DNA from: Flavobacteriaceae bacterium
Lineage (GTDB): Bacteria; Bacteroidota; Bacteroidia; Flavobacteriales; Flavobacteriaceae
Direction: 5' to 3'
Assembly (NCBI GenBank): GCA_016649715.1
Contig: JAENXC010000015.1
Coordinates: 1-64,000 of the forward strand
DNA length: 64,000 nucleotides
In this document: in pieces, positions 6,678-16,058 of the stretch
Layout of the letters: each line of letters opens with the position of its first letter
Position numbering within the stretch: the first letter of the stretch is position 1
Notes under the pieces: generated by a model
Seen by the model: the letters and a program-made list of their open reading frames with translations, nothing else
Told to the model about the DNA's origin: nothing
Databases searched by the model: none
Made by a program: the position numbers and the translations under genes

Positions 6678-8501
6678 CTATACGTCTAAATCAAATTCTT
6701 TGCGCAGTCTTTCAATCAGGGGGTTCATTTCCTTCATTTTTTCAAATTTTTCGCGGGGGCTGTAGGCATATCGTTTTTCGGAGGTTTCGTTTACGGTGAT
6801 GTCCAGGTCTATATCGTAATTCTGAAGTTTTTCGCGCAGAAAACCGAGCAGTTCAAATTTTGCCCGTTCCACTTCGGTTTTTATGGTTTGGTTTGGAAAT
6901 TCAAGGTGAATGATGGAACCGTCCAACCTTGGAATGCCCATCGTCAAGTGTGAAAGGAGGTTAAATTTCCCGTCGATTTCAACATTGGCAGTATATTCAG
7001 ACCACGCAGCTTTCATATCTTCTTCGGAAAAATCAATGACGGGCAGGTTTTTCGCATCGGGCTGGTTGGCCACCAATTCCTGTTTCATTTCCTGCTTTTT
7101 TTGAACGCTTTTCATGGAAAGGGCCGAAACTTTTTTGGCGTTTCTTTCGGCTAAGATCTGTGGGCGTTCAATTACTTTAATCGGTTGTTCGTTGTTAGTT
7201 GTCTGTTCTCGGTTGTCGGTTTTAGGTTGTGTGTTCTCAGTGCCAAGCTCTTCGGAAGGTTCGCTAACTTTTCCAACTTCATCTTCAACTTCGACTTCAA
7301 CTTCAACTTCATCTTCAATTTTATTTAAAGATTGAGGAGAAATGCTTCCTGCGGAAGTTATCTTTTCCGAAGTAATTTTTTCACTTTTAAAATAGGAGGG
7401 AGGAATTACGAAACGCTCGTTGTCATTAAACTTTTTTTTTTCGCCCTGAAAAGTAAGGGAAGCAAGCTGCATTAGGCAAAGTTCAACCAAAAGCCTTTGG
7501 TTTTGGCTGTTTTTATATTTTAGATCGCAGGTGTTTGCAAGGTCAATGCCGTCAATCAAAAACTGCGTACCCGTTTTTTGCGATTGTTCAAAATACATTG
7601 TTTTTACCTGTTCGCCAACTTCCAATAATTCTATGGTTTCTTGGTTTTTGCTCACCAAAAGGTCGCGGAAGTGGGAGGCAAGGCCCATAATAAAATGGTG
7701 GCCATCAAATCCTTTGGAAAGAATATCGTTGAAAGTAACCAAAACCTGGGGAATGTTGTTTTCCAAAAGCAAGTCGGTAATCTGAAAATACCATGTGTAA
7801 TCCAGCACGTTTAGGTTTTCGGTAACGGCTTGACGGGTTAAATTTTTTCCTGCGAAACTAACCACCCTATCAAAAATGGAAAGCGCGTCGCGCAAAGCGC
7901 CGTCTGCCTTTTGGGCAATGATGTGCAGGGCGTCGTCTTCAGCTTCTATTCCTTCGGCTTTTGCAACTTCGGCCAAATGCTCTTTTATATCACGGACGCC
8001 AATTCTTCTAAAATCGAAAATCTGGCAACGCGAAAGTATGGTTGGGATTATTTTGTGTTTTTCGGTTGTTGCCAAAATGAAAATGGCGTGTTTGGGCGGT
8101 TCTTCCAAGGTTTTCAAAAAGGCGTTGAAAGCTGCTGCGGAAAGCATATGCACCTCGTCAATGATATAAACCTTGTAATTTCCAACCTGTGGTGGGATTC
8201 TAACTTGGTCTATTAAATTCCGGATATCGTCCACTGAATTGTTGGAAGCCGCATCCAGTTCAAAAATGTTGAAGGCGAAATCCTCATCTTCCTTTTCAGT
8301 GCCGTCTTGGTTTATTTTTTTGGCAAGAATACGAGCACAAGTGGTTTTCCCAACACCACGTGGGCCCGTAAAAAGCAATGCTTGGGCAAGATGGTTGTTT
8401 TCTATGGCGTTTTCCAAGGTATTGGTAATTGCCTGTTGCCCAACAACGTCTTTAAAAACGGTGGGACGGTACTTTCGGGCTGATACAATGAAGTGTTCCA
8501 T
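6678..8501 (-). CDS. dnaX: DNA polymerase III subunit gamma/tau
   Basis: 607 residues. This is the clamp-loader ATPase of the replicase. Seen: Walker A GPRGVGKT (46-53), Walker B IIDEVHML (113-120), LDAASNNSVDDIR (83-94) and the arginine-finger motif LSRCQ (156-160). The stretch between Walker A and LDAASNN is short and lacks the four-cysteine zinc module found in most bacteria. I recall this as usual in Flavobacteriia. After about residue 370 comes a low-complexity linker with EVEVEVEDEV and a TDNREQTTNNEQ segment, then a conserved C-terminal domain (about 500-607). A TATATTTG -7 box lies at 8569-8576. Confidence 0.95.
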   Translation of the reverse strand: MEHFIVSARKYRPTVFKDVVGQQAITNTLENAIENNHLAQALLFTGPRGVGKTTCARILAKKINQDGTEKEDEDFAFNIFELDAASNNSVDDIRNLIDQVRIPPQVGNYKVYIIDEVHMLSAAAFNAFLKTLEEPPKHAIFILATTEKHKIIPTILSRCQIFDFRRIGVRDIKEHLAEVAKAEGIEAEDDALHIIAQKADGALRDALSIFDRVVSFAGKNLTRQAVTENLNVLDYTWYFQITDLLLENNIPQVLVTFNDILSKGFDGHHFIMGLASHFRDLLVSKNQETIELLEVGEQVKTMYFEQSQKTGTQFLIDGIDLANTCDLKYKNSQNQRLLVELCLMQLASLTFQGEKKKFNDNERFVIPPSYFKSEKITSEKITSAGSISPQSLNKIEDEVEVEVEVEDEVGKVSEPSEELGTENTQPKTDNREQTTNNEQPIKVIERPQILAERNAKKVSALSMKSVQKKQEMKQELVANQPDAKNLPVIDFSEEDMKAAWSEYTANVEIDGKFNLLSHLTMGIPRLDGSIIHLEFPNQTIKTEVERAKFELLGFLREKLQNYDIDLDITVNETSEKRYAYSPREKFEKMKEMNPLIERLRKEFDLDV

Positions 8502-8508
8502 ATTTTTT

Positions 8509-8542
8509 AGTAGTCAGTATTCAGTGGTCAGTAGTCAGTGAC
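8509..8542. repeat. Short word-repeat patch (AGTCAGT)
   Basis: Four degenerate copies of AGTCAGT / TTCAGTGGTCAGT in the leader of dnaX. Confidence 0.5.
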
Positions 8543-8568
8543 CAAATCAGGGAATATTGACTTGCTAG

Positions 8569-8576
8569 CAAATATA
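8569..8576 (-). promoter_or_regulatory. -7 promoter element of dnaX
   Basis: TATATTTG on the minus strand matches the Bacteroidota -7 consensus TAnnTTTG. No clear -33 TTTG is seen at the normal distance. The predicted start of transcription is about 65 bases before the dnaX ATG. Confidence 0.5.
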
Positions 8577-8640
8577 AAGATGTACAATGGTTTTTTAAAA
8601 AATAGCTGTTTGTATTTTCCCATATTTATTAACATTGGAG

Positions 8641-8648
8641 TACTTTTG
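8641..8648 (+). promoter_or_regulatory. -7 promoter element of rnpB
   Basis: TACTTTTG fits the TAnnTTTG consensus exactly and ends 4 bases before the first base of the RNase P RNA pairing stem, the right distance for transcription to start there. Confidence 0.65.
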
Positions 8649-8651
8649 CGC

Positions 8652-8976
8652 AGCAGGCCGCCTTATCGCTGCCGAAGTCAATTCGGGAGAGGAAAGTCCG
8701 GACACCATAGGGAAGCATAGCGGCTAACGGCCGTCATCCTCCATAGCTTTTGCGAAGGAGGAGAGGACAAGTGCAACAGAAAGGATGTACAGGTAATGCT
8801 GTAGTGAAATCAGGTAAACTCTATGCGGTGAAATGCCACGTAAACCTGTGCTTGAGGGTACCCGCCCGATGCAGGAGGGTAGGCAGATGGAGCGTTTCGG
8901 TAACGGAACGCCTAGATAAATGATAAGGCCCCAATGTTAAATTGGGGACAGAACCCGGCTTACAGGCCTGCTTTTT
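8652..8976 (+). ncRNA. rnpB: RNase P RNA, class A
   Basis: Catalytic RNA that removes the 5' leader of tRNA precursors. The 5' strand of helix P1, AGCAGGCC (8652-8659), pairs with GGCCTGCT (8965-8972) at the other end. Conserved blocks are present: GAGAGGAAAGTCCGGACA (CR I), ACAGAAA, and AGAACCCGGCTTACAGGCC near the 3' end. A T run follows P1 and serves as terminator. It is transcribed divergently from dnaX. Confidence 0.95.
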
Positions 8977-8990
8977 TTTAAAACGAAATT

Positions 8991-9380
8991 TTAGTTTTCT
9001 TCTTCTTTGGCAATACATTCAGCAACCCACTGTTCTGCTTCTTCTAGGCTTTTAAACACTTCAAAAGGCCAATTGTAAAATGATTTTTCGAAGCGCGCAT
9101 TCTTGAAACAGCTTTCCGTGTAGCAAACAATAGCGAGGCATACCATTTTTGGATATCTGATATTGTAGAGTTCAGGGCTTAGATTTATGGCATGTTGGTT
9201 TATACGATTATCAATGTATCCGAAATTTCTATCGAAATAATATTTTCCAAATACCTCGTGGATTTCGGCAACGTGCTCTATTCCAATCAAAACACCTTCC
9301 TTTACTGTTGCAACTACGCAATGTTCAGTTAATTCCAAGCGAACGAAATCTAACTCAATGATTTTGTTTGTAAACGACAA
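8991..9380 (-). CDS. STAS/SpoIIAA-like hypothetical protein
   Basis: 129 residues, soluble. An N-terminal beta segment (IIELDFVRLELTEHCVVATVK) is followed by HVAEIHEVFGKYY, and the C-terminus has WPFEVFKSLEEAEQWV. A final helix with 'FxSLEEAxxWL' is typical of STAS/SpoIIAA-like proteins of Bacteroidota. Function is unknown. It is the last gene of the run 11388-8991 that includes rsmD and ends facing the terminator end of rnpB. Confidence 0.7.
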   Translation of the reverse strand: MSFTNKIIELDFVRLELTEHCVVATVKEGVLIGIEHVAEIHEVFGKYYFDRNFGYIDNRINQHAINLSPELYNIRYPKMVCLAIVCYTESCFKNARFEKSFYNWPFEVFKSLEEAEQWVAECIAKEEEN

Positions 9381-9392
9381 ATTGGTTTTTAT

Positions 9393-9926
9393 TTAATTAA
9401 AAAAACTGAATACGGAACTTCCGTACTTACGGGCTTCAACAAAATGTGGAAATGAGGAAAGATCATTCTGCTTTGCGTGTTCAATAATAAATATTCCTTC
9501 GGGTTCTAACAAGGAATTACCGAAAATATCCTCAATCAAATTTTTCAAAACTTCTGAGGTGAACTCATAGGGTGGGTCAGCAAAAATGATGTCGTATTTT
9601 CCGGAAGCGTGTTGCAAATACTTGTTTACTTCAGATTTTATTGCGGTAATTGGAAAGGAAAATTCCTCCGAAACTTTGTTGATGTACTGAATGCAACCGT
9701 AGTGTGCATCAACAGAAGTTATGTTAGGAACGCCCCGCGAAGCGAATTCAAAACTGATGTTTCCCGTACCACTGAAAAGGTCTAACACCGTAATTTCCTC
9801 AAAATAATAGCGAACGCGAAGTATGTTAAAAAGGGCCTCTTTGGCAAAATCAGTCGTTGGGCGAACGGGTAGGTTTTTTGGCGCTGTGAGTCTTCGGCCT
9901 TTATATGTGCCTGAAATTATTCGCAT
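9393..9926 (-). CDS. rsmD: 16S rRNA (guanine-966 N2)-methyltransferase
   Basis: 177 residues. It methylates G966 of 16S rRNA during small-subunit assembly. Seen: N-terminal MRIISGTYKGRRL, the SAM site LDLFSGTGNISFEF (about 49-62) and the catalytic IIFADPPYEF (about 114-123, the N-methyltransferase [D/N]PPY motif). Length and motifs match the family. The ATG lies directly against the stop of the DUF3822 gene, so they are translated from one message. Confidence 0.93.
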   Translation of the reverse strand: MRIISGTYKGRRLTAPKNLPVRPTTDFAKEALFNILRVRYYFEEITVLDLFSGTGNISFEFASRGVPNITSVDAHYGCIQYINKVSEEFSFPITAIKSEVNKYLQHASGKYDIIFADPPYEFTSEVLKNLIEDIFGNSLLEPEGIFIIEHAKQNDLSSFPHFVEARKYGSSVFSFFN

Positions 9927-10748
9927 TTAAAGTGTGTTTTGTAAAATAAAGTGACGGTGTAGCTTTTCTTCGGAATCAATCTTTATTTGGGAAGTATTTG
10001 TTTCAGCAAATTCAATATTGCGAATATAAATGTAGGCAATTTTATAATTATCATCATCTTTTTCAATTTCACCACAAAGTAATACGGGAAGATTTTCTGG
10101 GTTCAGGTTTAATTGTTCCATACAGAAAAGTGTGTAATAGATAAAATCTTCAGGGGTTTTATAGGTGTAGCTGTTGCAAAGTTGAAGGTTTCCATTTTTC
10201 AAAACGATGCAATCAAAACTGTTTTTTTGAAAGTGGAGGTACATTCTGGGCAACGACTGTTTTTCATTTTCGAGAATAGTTTTTAATAGTATTGTAATGG
10301 AATGGAAATAGCTGAAAGAACCGTATTTCTCAAAGAAAAAATTGTTGATGTTCATAAACGGCACATAAACCACAACAATTTCCTGGTTTTCCAAAACATC
10401 ATGCGACATATAATCATTGGCCAAAATTTTTGAATTGAATTTTAAATATTCGCTTGCCTTTGTTTCGTCAAAAAGAGAAACCGGCACGAGGCTATAAACA
10501 GGTGTGGAATAGATAACCGTTACTTCGAAAAAGCTTCCGTTCAAAATATCATTTTTGAACATGATGGATTCAATATCCATTAACAGTTCCTCTGGCGTGG
10601 TGCTGTGGTCCAGCGTTTTTTCAGTAAAAAAGACCACTTCAGCACTTTCGGGGTCTGTTACCAAAAAAGAAAGCCCGTTCAAGGAAACTTGAACGGACAG
10701 TCTGTTTAATATTGTATTTAGTATGTTACTTTTCTTTTGCAGCATCAT
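9927..10748 (-). CDS. DUF3822 family protein
   Basis: 273 residues, no signal or membrane helix. The N-terminus LSVQVSLNGLSFLVTD, the 'VxVxxxPxxFFFEKYGxF' part (VVYVPFMNINNFFFEKYGSF) and the C-terminal LLCGEIEKDD are what I recall for DUF3822, a Bacteroidota family with an actin-like ATPase resemblance and a fixed place beside rsmD. It overlaps the upstream gene by 23 bases and abuts rsmD. Function is unproven. Confidence 0.85.
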   Translation of the reverse strand: MMLQKKSNILNTILNRLSVQVSLNGLSFLVTDPESAEVVFFTEKTLDHSTTPEELLMDIESIMFKNDILNGSFFEVTVIYSTPVYSLVPVSLFDETKASEYLKFNSKILANDYMSHDVLENQEIVVVYVPFMNINNFFFEKYGSFSYFHSITILLKTILENEKQSLPRMYLHFQKNSFDCIVLKNGNLQLCNSYTYKTPEDFIYYTLFCMEQLNLNPENLPVLLCGEIEKDDDNYKIAYIYIRNIEFAETNTSQIKIDSEEKLHRHFILQNTL

Positions 10749-11388
10749 AAATTTTTGGCCAGTTTCCGGAAGTATTCACGTCTTCCAAAGAACCTACTTT
10801 AATGTCCGGCCCATTAACACCATCTACAGATTGAACTTGCATTTCCTGCGCCAAAAGGTCTTTGTTTAAATCGCCCAACACAACTTTTTTTGAAACTTTG
10901 GCTTCAAAAACGGAATAGGTGGCATCGTTCCTTTCTATTCTTCCAGATTTAAGGTCAAACTTAGCATTTACGCCTTCCACAGGTACGTTCATCATTGTTT
11001 TGTAGCGGTCTGAATTTTTGAAAAGTGAATCCTTAACGGGAGTAAAGCCCAAGGTATCAATTAACGACTTTTCAATAAAATAACCTTCACTGATTCCGAA
11101 AGCCTTGTTTTTGGCAACGTCGGCATAACTTGTGTCGCGTCTTTGTGTGATTGCAAATTTTGCAGTTTCAACAAAATTCACCAAACTATCCCAGTCTCCA
11201 GTAAAACGTCCTTTGATTTCCTTGTGAGCAAGCTCTGCGGCCTGAATATCTTTCAAATTCTCAATTACTTTGGCGTAGCGTGCTTCTTTAACTTTGTTGA
11301 ACTCTACGGGGCCCATAACCGAGTTCCATAATTTCCATCCCAAAAAGATGATGACAATCCAAAGAACAATCTGAATTACTAATTTCAT
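10726..11388 (-). CDS. Membrane-anchored periplasmic protein, unknown
   Basis: 220 residues. A single N-terminal helix (about residues 3-20, LVIQIVLWIVIIFLGWKL) acts as anchor. It is followed by a helix with KVIENLKDIQAAELAHKEIKGRF, which resembles the helix-plus-GxF start of pseudopilin-like proteins. A beta-rich remainder follows. It is the first gene of the run with DUF3822 and rsmD, overlapping the former by 23 bases. A TAGATTTG -7 match lies at 11431-11438 on the minus strand. Confidence 0.7.
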   Translation of the reverse strand: MKLVIQIVLWIVIIFLGWKLWNSVMGPVEFNKVKEARYAKVIENLKDIQAAELAHKEIKGRFTGDWDSLVNFVETAKFAITQRRDTSYADVAKNKAFGISEGYFIEKSLIDTLGFTPVKDSLFKNSDRYKTMMNVPVEGVNAKFDLKSGRIERNDATYSVFEAKVSKKVVLGDLNKDLLAQEMQVQSVDGVNGPDIKVGSLEDVNTSGNWPKIYDAAKEK

Positions 11389-11512
11389 TATTGATAGTGT
11401 TTAAGTGTTGATTTACTAAAAGGTCTATCGCAAATCTACAATTTTTTTTTGTTCGTAAAAGTATAATGCGAAAAAATCATACCTATCTTTAAACCCTCAT
11501 TGATAGCAGCAA

Positions 11513-12937
11513 ATGATGAATGTATCAGAATTTTATAGTTTTTTAAAAAAGGATTTTCCACATAAAACAACCACCAAACAGGATATTGCACTCCAATTGT
11601 TGGCCAAATTTGTGTTGAGCACGAACAAAAATGAAACGTTTTTGCTGAAGGGATATGCGGGCACTGGAAAAACCACGATTGTAGGTTCGTTGGTAAAAAA
11701 TTTGCCGAAAGTAAAAAAACGCTCGGTATTGTTGGCGCCAACGGGAAGGGCGGCAAAAGTTATCAGCAACTATTCAAACAAACAAGCTTTTACAATCCAT
11801 AAAAAAATATATTTTCCGAAGGTGGAAAAGGGCTCTGTATCCTTCAAGTTGCAGGAAAACAAGCACCGCGACACTATTTTTATTGTGGATGAAGCCTCCA
11901 TGATTCCAGACATCAATCAAGATTCAAAACTTTATGACAACGGGTCGTTGCTGGATGATTTGATGCAGTACGTTTACAGTGGGAACAACTGTAAATTGTT
12001 GTTGATAGGCGATTCGGCGCAGTTGCCACCAGTTCATCTTTCCATAAGTCCCGCACTGGATGCTCGGGTTTTGGAAAACCAATACAACCGCGAAGTAATC
12101 CTTCTTGAACTAGATGAAGTGGTTCGTCAACAAAAGGACAGTGGTATTTTGGAGAATGCCACAAAAATCAGGGAGCGTTTGGACGATGAATTGTATGATG
12201 CCTTTAAGTTTTCAGGGAAAAATTTTCCGGACGTTATTCGCCCAATAGATGGCCAGGGAATTATGGATGCTATCAATGACAGCTATTCCGCCTTGGGAAA
12301 TGAAGACACGGTGATTATTGTGCGTTCCAACAAACGAGCAAACCTGTACAACCAAAGCATTCGCGAACGCATTTTGTTTCAGGAATCGGAACTTTCGGCA
12401 GGCGATTATTTAATGGTGGTAAAGAACAATTATTTTTGGGTGGACAATACCAGCGAGGCCGGATTTATTGCCAACGGCGATATAGTGGAGGTTTTGGAAA
12501 TCTTCGCTTTTAAAGAATTTTACGGTTTCCGTTTTGCGGAAGTAAAATTAAGAATGGTGGATTATCCAAATATGAAACCACTGGAAACCGTGCTGCTTTT
12601 GGACACACTTACTTCCGAAAGTCCTTCGCTCACTTATGATGAATCCAATAAACTATATCAGGAAGTGATGAAGGATTACGCTTCCGAAAAATCCAAATAC
12701 AAGAAGTTTTTGGCAGTGAAGAACAACAAATATTTTAATGCGCTGCAAGTGAAATTCAGTTATGCCATAACCTGCCACAAAAGTCAGGGAGGGCAGTGGA
12801 ACACCGTTTTTGTGGAGCAGCCGTACCTTCCCAACGGGATTGACAAAGAATACCTGCGCTGGTTGTACACTGCCGTTACCCGCGCACAGGAAAAATTATA
12901 TTTGATAGGTTTTAAGGATGAATTTTTTACGGAATGA
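11513..12937 (+). CDS. RecD-like ATP-dependent DNA helicase
   Basis: 474 residues, superfamily 1 helicase. Seen: Walker A GYAGTGKTT (47-55), LLAPTGRAAKV (motif Ia, about 73-83), IFIVDEASM (Walker B, about 122-130), LLLIGDSAQLPPV (motif III, about 163-175) and near the end YAITCHKSQGGQW (motif V region) and YTAVTRAQEKLYL (motif VI). The layout matches the short RecD-like helicases of Bacteroidota, which lack the long N-terminal domain of RecD2. Two start codons are possible (11513, 11516). A TATCTTTA sequence lies 22 bases upstream as a possible -7 box. Confidence 0.9.
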   Translation: MMNVSEFYSFLKKDFPHKTTTKQDIALQLLAKFVLSTNKNETFLLKGYAGTGKTTIVGSLVKNLPKVKKRSVLLAPTGRAAKVISNYSNKQAFTIHKKIYFPKVEKGSVSFKLQENKHRDTIFIVDEASMIPDINQDSKLYDNGSLLDDLMQYVYSGNNCKLLLIGDSAQLPPVHLSISPALDARVLENQYNREVILLELDEVVRQQKDSGILENATKIRERLDDELYDAFKFSGKNFPDVIRPIDGQGIMDAINDSYSALGNEDTVIIVRSNKRANLYNQSIRERILFQESELSAGDYLMVVKNNYFWVDNTSEAGFIANGDIVEVLEIFAFKEFYGFRFAEVKLRMVDYPNMKPLETVLLLDTLTSESPSLTYDESNKLYQEVMKDYASEKSKYKKFLAVKNNKYFNALQVKFSYAITCHKSQGGQWNTVFVEQPYLPNGIDKEYLRWLYTAVTRAQEKLYLIGFKDEFFTE

Positions 12938-13012
12938 CAGATGTTCGGTGTTGGATGACCGATGAAGACGAAATTTGTATTTTTATAACTCCTCAACACT
13001 TCAACTAAAAAA

Positions 13013-13591
13013 ATGGACACATTCAATATAATCATCAGCATTTTTCTCGGCATCGGCCTTGCGGCGGCGGTTGGGTTCCGTGTGTTTCTGCCTTTATTGG
13101 TATTAAGTTTGGCAGGTTTTTATGACGTCATTCCTTTAAACGAAAGCTGGCAATGGGTGGGCAGTCTTACTGCTGTTATCACAATGGGTGTAGCCACTTT
13201 GATTGAAATTTTTGGATACTATATTCCGTGGTTGGACAATCTGCTGGACACCATTGCCCTGCCTTTGGCGACTTTAGCCGGAACCGCCGTTATGGTTGCC
13301 ACAGTTACAGATTTGAGTCCGGTAGTAACTTGGACTTTGGCCATAATTGCCGGTGGGGGGACCGCGGCAGCAATAAAAGGGAAAACTTCAGCGGTGCGCC
13401 TAACTTCCAGTACAACCACTGGGGGGCTTGCAAATCCAGTATTGACCACCGTGGAAACGGGTACTTCCGTAGTTATGGCGGTGGCTTCCATCTTTATTCC
13501 TATTATAGCTTTTGTCTTGGTTTTGTTTCTGTTTTTTATAATTTTCAGATTTTATAAAAAGCTTCGGAAAAAACGATTGCCACGAACATAA
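13013..13591 (+). CDS. DUF4126 family membrane protein
   Basis: 192 residues with about five membrane helices. The N-terminus GIGLAAAVGFRVFLPLLVLSL and the segment AGGGTAAAIKGKTSAVRLTSSTTTGGLANP (split over about residues 119-148) are the diagnostic parts of DUF4126. The C-terminus is a membrane helix followed by a basic tail. Function is unknown. It lies between the helicase and the KDO gene on the same strand. Confidence 0.85.
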   Translation: MDTFNIIISIFLGIGLAAAVGFRVFLPLLVLSLAGFYDVIPLNESWQWVGSLTAVITMGVATLIEIFGYYIPWLDNLLDTIALPLATLAGTAVMVATVTDLSPVVTWTLAIIAGGGTAAAIKGKTSAVRLTSSTTTGGLANPVLTTVETGTSVVMAVASIFIPIIAFVLVLFLFFIIFRFYKKLRKKRLPRT

Positions 13592-13627
13592 TCTTCTTAT
13601 TTTTGAAATCATTTTAAAAACTTTGTC

Positions 13628-15460
13628 TTGAAAATAATAGCAATGATTCCCGCGCGCTACGGTGCGTCCCGCTTTCCCGGAAAATTGATGCAGGATTTAG
13701 CAGGTAAACCTGTAATTGTTCGAACGTATGAAGCCGCTAAGGCCACAAATCTCTTCAATGAAGTTTATGTGGTTACGGACAGCGACGTGATTTTTCAGGA
13801 AATAGAAGCCAATGGCGGAAAGGCCATTATGAGCCAAAAAGAGCACGATTGCGGCAGCGACCGAATTGCCGAGGCCGTTGAAAATATGGATGTGGACATT
13901 GTTGTGAACGTGCAGGGCGACGAGCCTTTCACAAGCCGCGAAGGACTAGAAAAAGTTTTGGCCGTGTTCAGCGAACCCGATGCAGACAAAATAGATTTGG
14001 CTTCATTAATGACCGAAATCCACGACTGGAAAGAAATCAGCGACCCCAACTGCGTTAAGGTCATTGTTGATAAAGACAATTTTGCGCTTTATTTTTCGCG
14101 TTCGCCCATTCCGTATCCGCGCGATAAAAATGTGGATATGCAATACTATAAGCACAAAGGCATTTACGCTTTCAGGAAACGGGCCATTATGGATTTTTAC
14201 CGTTTGCCGATGCGCTCTTTGGAAGCGGTGGAAAAAATAGAGTGTATTCGATATTTGGAATATGGGAAAAACATTAAAATGGTCATTTCCAACACCACGG
14301 GGGTTGAGATAGACACACCGGAGGACTTGGCGAGAGCAAACAAAATATTGAAAGAGAACAAACCCGGCGGGACCGTCAACAATAAGTTCAGGAATTTTCC
14401 GATGGTGCCCAAAGTGATTTTTGGCGAAGGATGTTTTGACCAACTTTCATCTATCCTCTCTTCCCAAAAGCAGGAAAAAGCTCCGTTTATATTTTTGGTG
14501 GATGACGTTTTTAAAGAAAATACAGCATTTACCGATAGAATAAATCTCCGTTTCAACGATAAATTGGTTTTCGTTTCCGCCGAAAAAGAGCCAACAACTT
14601 CACAAGTTGACGATCTGGTGAAAGACATTAAATCTGAATTCACTTATACCCCTGCGGGAATTATAGGCATCGGTGGCGGCACCGTGATGGATATGGCAAA
14701 AGCAGTTTCCATAATGCTCATAAGCAAAGGCAGTGCTGCAGACTATCAAGGCTGGGATTTGGTTAAACAGAAAGCGGTTTATCACGTGGGTGTTCCAACT
14801 ATTTCAGGTACTGGGGCTGAAGTTTCCAGAACCACTGTTTTAACGGGACCCGTCCGAAAATTGGGAATCAACAGCGATTTTACACCTTTTGACCAAGTTA
14901 TTTTGGATCCCGAATTGACCCAAGGCGTTCCAAAAAACCAATGGTTTTTTACGGGGATGGATTGTTTTATCCATTGTGTGGAATCTTTGAATGGTACCTT
15001 TTTAAACGCCTTCAGCCAGAGTTATGGCGAAAAGGCTTATGATTTGTGCATGGAAATATTCTTGGGCGATTCCCTTTCCGAAGAAGAATCGCGCGCCAAA
15101 TTGATGATGGCCTCTTGGCACGGCGGAATGAGCATTGCCTATTCGCAAGTGGGTGTGGCGCATGCCATGAGCTATGGTCTTGGCTATGTTTTGGGAACCA
15201 AGCACGGTGTGGGCAACTGTATCGTTTTTCAGCATTTGGAAGAATTTTATCCCAAAGACGTGGTGCTTTTCAAACAAATGGTGACAAAACATGGGGTGGC
15301 AATTCCGAAAGGAATATGTAAAAACCTTTCCGATGGACAGATGGACACAATGATTACCGTGGCTATGGGAATGGTTCCCCTTTGGGAAAATGCGCTTGGA
15401 AATAATTGGGAAACCATCATTACCCGCGAGAAACTGAAAGAACTTTATTTAAAAATGTAG
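13628..15460 (+). CDS. Fusion: CMP-KDO synthetase + KDO 8-oxidase (KdsB-KdnB)
   Basis: 610 residues with two domains. Residues 1 to about 242 are KdsB, which couples KDO to CMP for lipid A core synthesis: [13 protein letters not shown] at the start, NVQGDEP (94-100) and [10 protein letters not shown] (225-234). Residues about 252-610 are an iron-type alcohol dehydrogenase: [13 protein letters not shown], the nucleotide-binding [12 protein letters not shown] (347-358), [14 protein letters not shown] and HAMSYGLG / KHGVGN. The closest known role is KdnB, which oxidises C8 of KDO before amination to 8-amino-KDO in Shewanella. The frame runs through without stop or internal ATG at the junction (near 14357). 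Confidence 0.88.
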   Translation: MKIIAMIPARYGASRFPGKLMQDLAGKPVIVRTYEAAKATNLFNEVYVVTDSDVIFQEIEANGGKAIMSQKEHDCGSDRIAEAVENMDVDIVVNVQGDEPFTSREGLEKVLAVFSEPDADKIDLASLMTEIHDWKEISDPNCVKVIVDKDNFALYFSRSPIPYPRDKNVDMQYYKHKGIYAFRKRAIMDFYRLPMRSLEAVEKIECIRYLEYGKNIKMVISNTTGVEIDTPEDLARANKILKENKPGGTVNNKFRNFPMVPKVIFGEGCFDQLSSILSSQKQEKAPFIFLVDDVFKENTAFTDRINLRFNDKLVFVSAEKEPTTSQVDDLVKDIKSEFTYTPAGIIGIGGGTVMDMAKAVSIMLISKGSAADYQGWDLVKQKAVYHVGVPTISGTGAEVSRTTVLTGPVRKLGINSDFTPFDQVILDPELTQGVPKNQWFFTGMDCFIHCVESLNGTFLNAFSQSYGEKAYDLCMEIFLGDSLSEEESRAKLMMASWHGGMSIAYSQVGVAHAMSYGLGYVLGTKHGVGNCIVFQHLEEFYPKDVVLFKQMVTKHGVAIPKGICKNLSDGQMDTMITVAMGMVPLWENALGNNWETIITREKLKELYLKM

Positions 15461-15480
15461 TTTCGAGGATTACTTCTTTT

Positions 15481-16017
15481 ATGGGAATCACAAAATTTAT
15501 TTTTGAGAAATTGATGGGCTGGAAAATTGTGGGATCCTTTGATTCAATAGTTAAAAAAGCAGTCATAATTGTAGTTCCGCATACTAGTTGGCACGATTTC
15601 TATCTTGGATTATTTACGCGTAGATTGACAAAAACCCAAGTTAATTACATCGCTAAAAAGGAACTATTTAAATGGCCTTTTGGTTGGTATTTCCGATGGA
15701 CTGGAGGTGAAATGATAGATCGAACGCCCGGACAGAATAAGGTAGAGGCAATTGCAGAAATCTTTAAAAACAAGGAAGAATTTCGCTTGGCATTGGCGCC
15801 GGAAGGCACCAGAAAAAAAGTTTTGGAATGGAAAACAGGTTTCTATTATATCGCTTTGGCTGCAAATGTTCCCATAATCTGCGTTTCTTTTGATTATGGC
15901 AAAAAGACAATAACTATTAATGAACCCTTTTACCCAACTGGTGATATTGGTTTGGATATTGAAAAGCTTCGTGCTTATTTTAAAGGAGTGGTCGGCAAAA
16001 ATGCTGAATCTTCCTAA
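15481..16017 (+). CDS. 1-acylglycerol-3-phosphate acyltransferase-like (PlsC family)
   Basis: 178 residues from the ATG at 15481; an upstream TTG frame would overlap the previous gene and is rejected. Seen: the acyltransferase catalytic motif HTSWHD (HX4D, residues 34-39), WTGGEMIDR and APEGTRKK (motif III). It probably transfers an acyl chain to a glycerophosphate or lipid precursor at the inner membrane. It follows the KDO fusion by 20 bases, so a lipid or LPS role is likely but unproven. Confidence 0.85.
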   Translation: MGITKFIFEKLMGWKIVGSFDSIVKKAVIIVVPHTSWHDFYLGLFTRRLTKTQVNYIAKKELFKWPFGWYFRWTGGEMIDRTPGQNKVEAIAEIFKNKEEFRLALAPEGTRKKVLEWKTGFYYIALAANVPIICVSFDYGKKTITINEPFYPTGDIGLDIEKLRAYFKGVVGKNAESS

Positions 16018-16058
16018 ACTCAAGAAATCATCATTTTTTTACTTATTGGAGATAAATT

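Noticed and set aside
13600-13627. Promoter TATTTTG before the KdsB-KdnB fusion
   Set aside because: One base short of TAnnTTTG and no -33 element at a proper distance, so not listed as a feature.
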